Shown here: positions 60,824 to 64,000 of the stretch, piece by piece | Position numbering within the stretch: position 1 is the first letter of the stretch | Layout of the letters: every line of letters begins with the position of its first letter | DNA from: Bog-473 sp963770645 | GTDB taxonomy: Bacteria; Actinomycetota; Acidimicrobiia; Acidimicrobiales; RAAP-2 | Length of the DNA: 64,000 nt | Direction of reading: 5' to 3' | Assembly (NCBI GenBank): GCA_963770645.1 | Contig: CAVYQL010000003.1 | Span: forward strand, 2,192,740 to 2,256,739 | Notes under the pieces: generated by a model | The model's input: the letters and a program-made list of their open reading frames with translations, nothing else | Told to the model about the DNA's origin: nothing | Databases searched by the model: none | Position numbers and translations under genes: made by a program

Positions 60824-62140
60824 GTGCCGGCCACCGATTCGACCGCCTCGATAGAGGCCGTCTATCGGATCGAGTTTCCCCGGGTCGTGGCCGTCTTGGC
60901 GTCCTTCGCCGGAGACCTCGACCTGGCCGAGGAGTTGGCGCACGATGCGCTGCTGGACGCGCTCTACCAGTGGCCACGCGACGGGACGCCGAGGAACCCC
61001 GGTGCCTGGCTGACGGCTGTGGGCAAGCGCAAGGCGATCGATCGTTTTCGGCGTGACCGGACCCTGGCCGCGAAGTACGCCCAACTGGGAGCGCAGCTCA
61101 CGTCGACCCTCCTTGTCGACGACGAAGGGCTCTTCGCGTCGATGTCGGCCGAGGAGATCGACGACGACCGACTGCGTCTGATCTTCGTCGCGTGTCATCC
61201 GGTGTTGGCCGTCCCGGCCCGGGTCGCGCTGACCCTCCGCTTGGTCGGTGGTCTCACCGTGCCCGAGATCGCCCGCGCGTATGTGGTGCCCGAGGCGACC
61301 ATCGCCCAACGCATCGTCCGCGCGAAGAAGGGGATAGCCAAGGCCGCCGTGCCGTTCGAGGTACCCGTGGGCGAGGACCGGGCCGAGCGGCTGGACGCCG
61401 TCCTCGAGGTCATCTACCTGATCTTCAACGAGGGTTACTCCGCCACCGCGGGCTCCGACTGGATGCGGCCCGAGCTGTGCCACGAGGCTCTCCGTCTCGG
61501 ACGTGTGCTGACCGCGCTCACCCCGGACGAATCAGAGGTCCACGGCTTGGTTGCCCTCATGGCATTCCAGTCCTCGCGCCTGGGTGCACGGACCGGTCCC
61601 TCGGGTGAGCCGGTTCTCCTGCGCGACCAAGATCGCGGCACATGGGACCCCTTGCGCATCGGGCAGGGCGAGGCCGCGCTGGGCCGTGCCGACGCACAGC
61701 GCGGCGGGCGGGAGCGCGGCCCCTACGTGCTGCAAGCAGCCATCGCAGCGTGTCACGCCCGAGCCATGCATCCCGACGAGACGAACTGGGACGAGCTGCT
61801 CGTGCTCTACACGCAGCTCGCGCGCACCATGCCGTCACCAGTCGTCGAGCTCAACCGCGCGGTTGCGGTCTCCATGGCAGCCGGGCCGGCGGAGGCCCTC
61901 GCGCTGGTGGACGTTCTCGTCGCCAGCGGGATACTCGAGCGCTATCACCTGCTGTGGAGCGTCCGTGGGGACTTGCTCGACCGGCTGGGCCGGCACGCCG
62001 AGGCGGCCGAGGAGTTCGAGCGAGCCGCCGGGCTCGCGACGAACGAGGCCGAGCGCGCACTCTTATCCGAGCGCTGCGACACCTGTCGGTCCGCGGCAAG
62101 CACAGGGACTGGCACGCCGTCGGCGCTCAGCGGCGCTTGA
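60824..62140 (+). CDS. ECF42-type RNA polymerase sigma factor with C-terminal extension
   Basis: 438 residues from GTG 60824. Sigma-2 region (about 10-80) with A-G-D-L-D-L-A-E-E-L-A-H-D-A and N-P-G-A-W-L; sigma-4 region (about 125-180) with G-G-L-T-V-P-E-I-A-R-A-Y-V-V-P-E-A-T-I-A-Q-R. The remaining 250 residues form the helical, TPR-like domain characteristic of ECF42, with E-V-I-Y-L-I-F-N-E-G-Y and V-E-L-N-R-A-V-A-V. No anti-sigma gene is adjacent, in keeping with the group, in which the C-terminal domain controls activity. Its 3' end overlaps the convergent TraG-like gene by 14 bases. Confidence 0.92.
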   Translation: MPATDSTASIEAVYRIEFPRVVAVLASFAGDLDLAEELAHDALLDALYQWPRDGTPRNPGAWLTAVGKRKAIDRFRRDRTLAAKYAQLGAQLTSTLLVDDEGLFASMSAEEIDDDRLRLIFVACHPVLAVPARVALTLRLVGGLTVPEIARAYVVPEATIAQRIVRAKKGIAKAAVPFEVPVGEDRAERLDAVLEVIYLIFNEGYSATAGSDWMRPELCHEALRLGRVLTALTPDESEVHGLVALMAFQSSRLGARTGPSGEPVLLRDQDRGTWDPLRIGQGEAALGRADAQRGGRERGPYVLQAAIAACHARAMHPDETNWDELLVLYTQLARTMPSPVVELNRAVAVSMAAGPAEALALVDVLVASGILERYHLLWSVRGDLLDRLGRHAEAAEEFERAAGLATNEAERALLSERCDTCRSAASTGTGTPSALSGA

Positions 62141-63569
62141 CGGCGGCATCCGGCCACGCTCGCAGCTGCAGGCGCGCCGGCGGCAACGTCCCGTACACCA
62201 GCACCGCATGCCCGCGAGGCAGGCAGCGCAACTCCTCGGGAGGCAGCAGACGTCGCGGTCCCGTGGTCGAAGTGGTCGACCGCCGGCCCGCCGGGTCGCG
62301 CGTGATGGAGGGCTGGGTCACCTCCTCGTCCCCGACGAGATGGCTGGCGTAGTCGAGCGTGTCGGGGTCCGCGATGCCGGGGAGGAACAGCTTGGCGCGG
62401 TGGTTGTTCAAGACGGTCGGGGCGCGGGCGCCGAACCGGCCGCGTACCTGCGCCAGGTCCTGCCAGACCGTGACCAGCTGTATCCCGTGCGACGCGCACG
62501 TGGCGGCCAGGCCGTCGAGCTCGGGCAACGGTGCGATGTGGGCTGCCTCGTCGAGGACGACGAGGAGCGGCGGGTCGAGTGGGCGGCCTGCTTTGGTGGC
62601 CGTCGCAAAGGCGTGCGCGAGAACCTGCTGGGTGATCGTCGTGAAGTAGCCCCGAAGCCGGCGCTGGTCGTGCGCCGGCGCGCACAGGAACAGGGTGTTG
62701 GCGCCACCGAGGAGCTGTTGGGGCTCGAAGGAGTCCGCCCCCGCCCGGGCCGGCTCCTCGTGGGCGAACGGCGCCAGCACCGTCTCGGCCGTGGTGTACA
62801 CGGAGCTGCGTGTGCGCTCGTCGCGGCACCACGTGGCCCGCGCCGCGTGCAGCGGTTCGGCGACACCGGCGCGCTCCAGGATGGCCGCCACCTCCCCCAC
62901 TTCCTGGGTGTCGACCCAGCGCACCACGTCGGAGACGGATCGGTCCTCGAGCGTGGCGGCGAAGAAGAGCGGGGCGAGCAACTTGGCCGCGGTCGCGTAC
63001 CAAAACTCGCCGTCCGCCGTCGTGCCATCGGCTTTGGCGGCCTCACACAGGTCGGCGGCGATCCGGCAGGCGCGATGCCAGTCGCCACACCCGGTCAGCG
63101 GCGACCAGCGACTCCGACGCGCCGCTGTCGACCCGGTGGGGTCGAGACACCACACCTGGCCCCGCCGGCTGCAGGCGCCGAGCGTGTGGTGGAGAAGGTC
63201 GCTCTTGACGCTGGCGGCCACGACCGGTCCGCGCCAACCCAGGATGGCGGGCACCGCGAGGCGGGTCGTCTTGCCGCTCTGAGTCGGCCCGACGACCACG
63301 AGCGACTGGGCCGGCTCGGCGGCCACCACGCCGGGATGGACGATGCCGGGCGACACCCCCAGCACGAGCCGGCCCGGTGGTGGCACGTCCGCCCGCACGA
63401 GGAGCGGGCGCAGGTCGCGTCGGCGGGCCCAACGCGCGCCACGTCGTCCTCCTGCCCGTCTGGACCCGTGCCCGGTGCCGGCGCGCCAGGAGCCGTCCGC
63501 GTACGAGATCCCCGCCAGCAGCGCGCCCCCGAGCGCCACCGGTACCACCGTCGCCTCGAGCCCGCTCAT
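62127..63569 (-). CDS. Type IV coupling protein-like ATPase (TraG/VirD4 family)
   Basis: 480 residues. Hydrophobic N-terminal segment (P-V-A-L-G-G-A-L-L-A-G-I), Walker A G-P-T-Q-S-G-K-T-T at about residues 94-102, Walker B L-L-V-V-L-D-E-A-A-H-I near 325, and the S-H-G-I-Q-L-V-T-V-W-Q-D motif before the sensor region, all typical of TraG/TraD/VirD4-like motors that feed DNA or proteins into type IV secretion channels. Only one clear hydrophobic segment, shorter than classical VirD4. Next to a VirB4-like gene, suggesting a conjugative element. Confidence 0.88.
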   Translation of the reverse strand: MSGLEATVVPVALGGALLAGISYADGSWRAGTGHGSRRAGGRRGARWARRRDLRPLLVRADVPPPGRLVLGVSPGIVHPGVVAAEPAQSLVVVGPTQSGKTTRLAVPAILGWRGPVVAASVKSDLLHHTLGACSRRGQVWCLDPTGSTAARRSRWSPLTGCGDWHRACRIAADLCEAAKADGTTADGEFWYATAAKLLAPLFFAATLEDRSVSDVVRWVDTQEVGEVAAILERAGVAEPLHAARATWCRDERTRSSVYTTAETVLAPFAHEEPARAGADSFEPQQLLGGANTLFLCAPAHDQRRLRGYFTTITQQVLAHAFATATKAGRPLDPPLLVVLDEAAHIAPLPELDGLAATCASHGIQLVTVWQDLAQVRGRFGARAPTVLNNHRAKLFLPGIADPDTLDYASHLVGDEEVTQPSITRDPAGRRSTTSTTGPRRLLPPEELRCLPRGHAVLVYGTLPPARLQLRAWPDAAVKRR

Positions 63570-63599
63570 CGGCTTCGTCGCACCGAGGCCGACCCCGAC

Positions 63600-64000
63600 C
63601 TACGACGCCGGCCTCGACGCCGGCCTCGACGCCGAACCCGACATGGCCGCATCGGTGTCGGCGATCAGGCGCTCGGTCGCGCTGAGACGGTGTTGGACGA
63701 GAAAGGAGCGCTGGCCGATCTTCCAGAGCGCGATGCCCCGGCGGAGCTGGGGCAGCAGCTCGGTCTCGGTGTTCGAGAGGGACAACAGCTCCGCGGCCGC
63801 CTCCAACTCGCCCGGCGACTGCGCGTAGATCACCCGCGTCTCGGAGTCCGCCAGCAGACCCTGGGCGAGCGCAACTTGTTCGGAGTCGGAGGCGCCGACG
63901 GAGCGGAGGTCCGAGACGCGGTGCAACACGGCGATGTTGGACACGCCGAAGGCCCGGGAGAGCTTCCACGAGGACTGCAGCCAGCGCGCCACCCCGAGGT
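63600..64000 (-). CDS. VirB4/TraC-like conjugation ATPase, partial (3' end)
   Basis: The last ~130 codons; the gene continues beyond the right edge. The visible part has A-V-L-H-R-V-S-D-L, D-S-E-T-R-V-I-Y-A-Q-S and a closing G-I-A-L-W-K-I-G-Q-R-S-F-L-V-Q-H-R-L-S ... E-R-L-I-A-D-T-D, as at the C-terminus of actinobacterial VirB4/TraC-like ATPases. The tail R-P-A-S-R-P-A-S comes from a 12-bp repeat at about 63606-63635. It stops 30 bases upstream of the coupling-protein gene, so the two are probably one operon. Confidence 0.75.
   Translation of the reverse strand, partial: LGVARWLQSSWKLSRAFGVSNIAVLHRVSDLRSVGASDSEQVALAQGLLADSETRVIYAQSPGELEAAAELLSLSNTETELLPQLRRGIALWKIGQRSFLVQHRLSATERLIADTDAAMSGSASRPASRPAS

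Noticed and set aside
63603..63640. Short GC-rich repeat at the end of the VirB4-like gene
   Set aside because: It merely encodes the R-P-A-S tail; no evidence for an origin or att site.

Overview
High-GC actinobacterial chromosome, most likely from the class Acidimicrobiia or a close relative. The pointers are mycofactocin-type short-chain dehydrogenases, an F420-dependent luciferase-like oxidoreductase, many acyl-CoA dehydrogenases and CaiB-type CoA-transferases, near-leaderless promoters, and a secreted protein with G-Y-W-L-V-G-S-D-G-G-V-F-A-F-G-D repeats of a kind I associate with that class. The species cannot be named from the sequence.

Most of the window (1 to about 20.9 kb and 28.6 to 60.1 kb) is a catabolic island for hydrophobic, probably alicyclic or steroid/terpenoid-like acids and alcohols. 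It holds three cytochrome P450s, two mycofactocin-type SDRs, two other SDRs, three aldehyde dehydrogenases, one acyl-CoA ligase, four CaiB/BaiF CoA-transferase genes (one a tandem fusion), acyl-CoA dehydrogenases as a fused 717-residue chain, a split pair and a single, five crotonase-fold genes (two frameshifted), a double-hotdog MaoC protein, a thiolase, an Ltp2-like thiolase/DUF35 aldolase pair, a TesB thioesterase, hydrolases, two amidohydrolases and a metallo-beta-lactamase-fold hydrolase. Order of action suggested by the genes: P450 hydroxylation, alcohol and aldehyde oxidation, CoA activation, dehydrogenation, hydration, thiolytic or retro-aldol cleavage. Blocks: ALDH-SDR (735-3019, minus); ABC-2 exporter (8099-11380, minus); thiolase-hydrolase (11688-13892); SDR-hydrolase-TesB (14887-17595); MaoC-acyl-CoA dehydrogenase (34954 to 32372, minus); DUF2889-Ltp2-DUF35-TetR (37914-41316); FadD-two acyl-CoA dehydrogenases-MBL (46393 to 41376, minus); amidohydrolase-CaiB-ALDH-SDR-SDR-P450 (55903 to 49089, minus).

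Regulation appears shared. A 15-bp element close to WGAGTRTACTNAATT sits in front of about ten of these genes or divergent pairs. Two unusual regulators, each two complete FadR/GntR units in one chain (6616-8070 and 36352-37782), lie among them, and one copy of the element overlaps the start of the first, so they are the leading candidates to read it. A second element, ATGARAACATGATTTTC, is shared by the 36215 amidohydrolase and 37914 DUF2889 promoters.

From about 21 to 28.6 kb the theme changes: a 1128-residue secreted beta-helix/repeat protein, a SnoaL-like protein, a frameshifted APC permease, a frameshifted enoyl-CoA hydratase, and one of two tiny paralogous membrane-anchored proteins (28363-28557; the other at 32147-32308) that share a conserved promoter and were easy to miss.

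The last 3.7 kb carry an ECF42-type sigma factor with its DGPF/YCII partner and a matching promoter, then a type IV coupling-protein-like ATPase and the end of a VirB4/TraC-like ATPase on the minus strand, suggesting that a conjugative or integrated element begins here and runs off the window. No rRNA, tRNA, CRISPR array or transposase was recognised.
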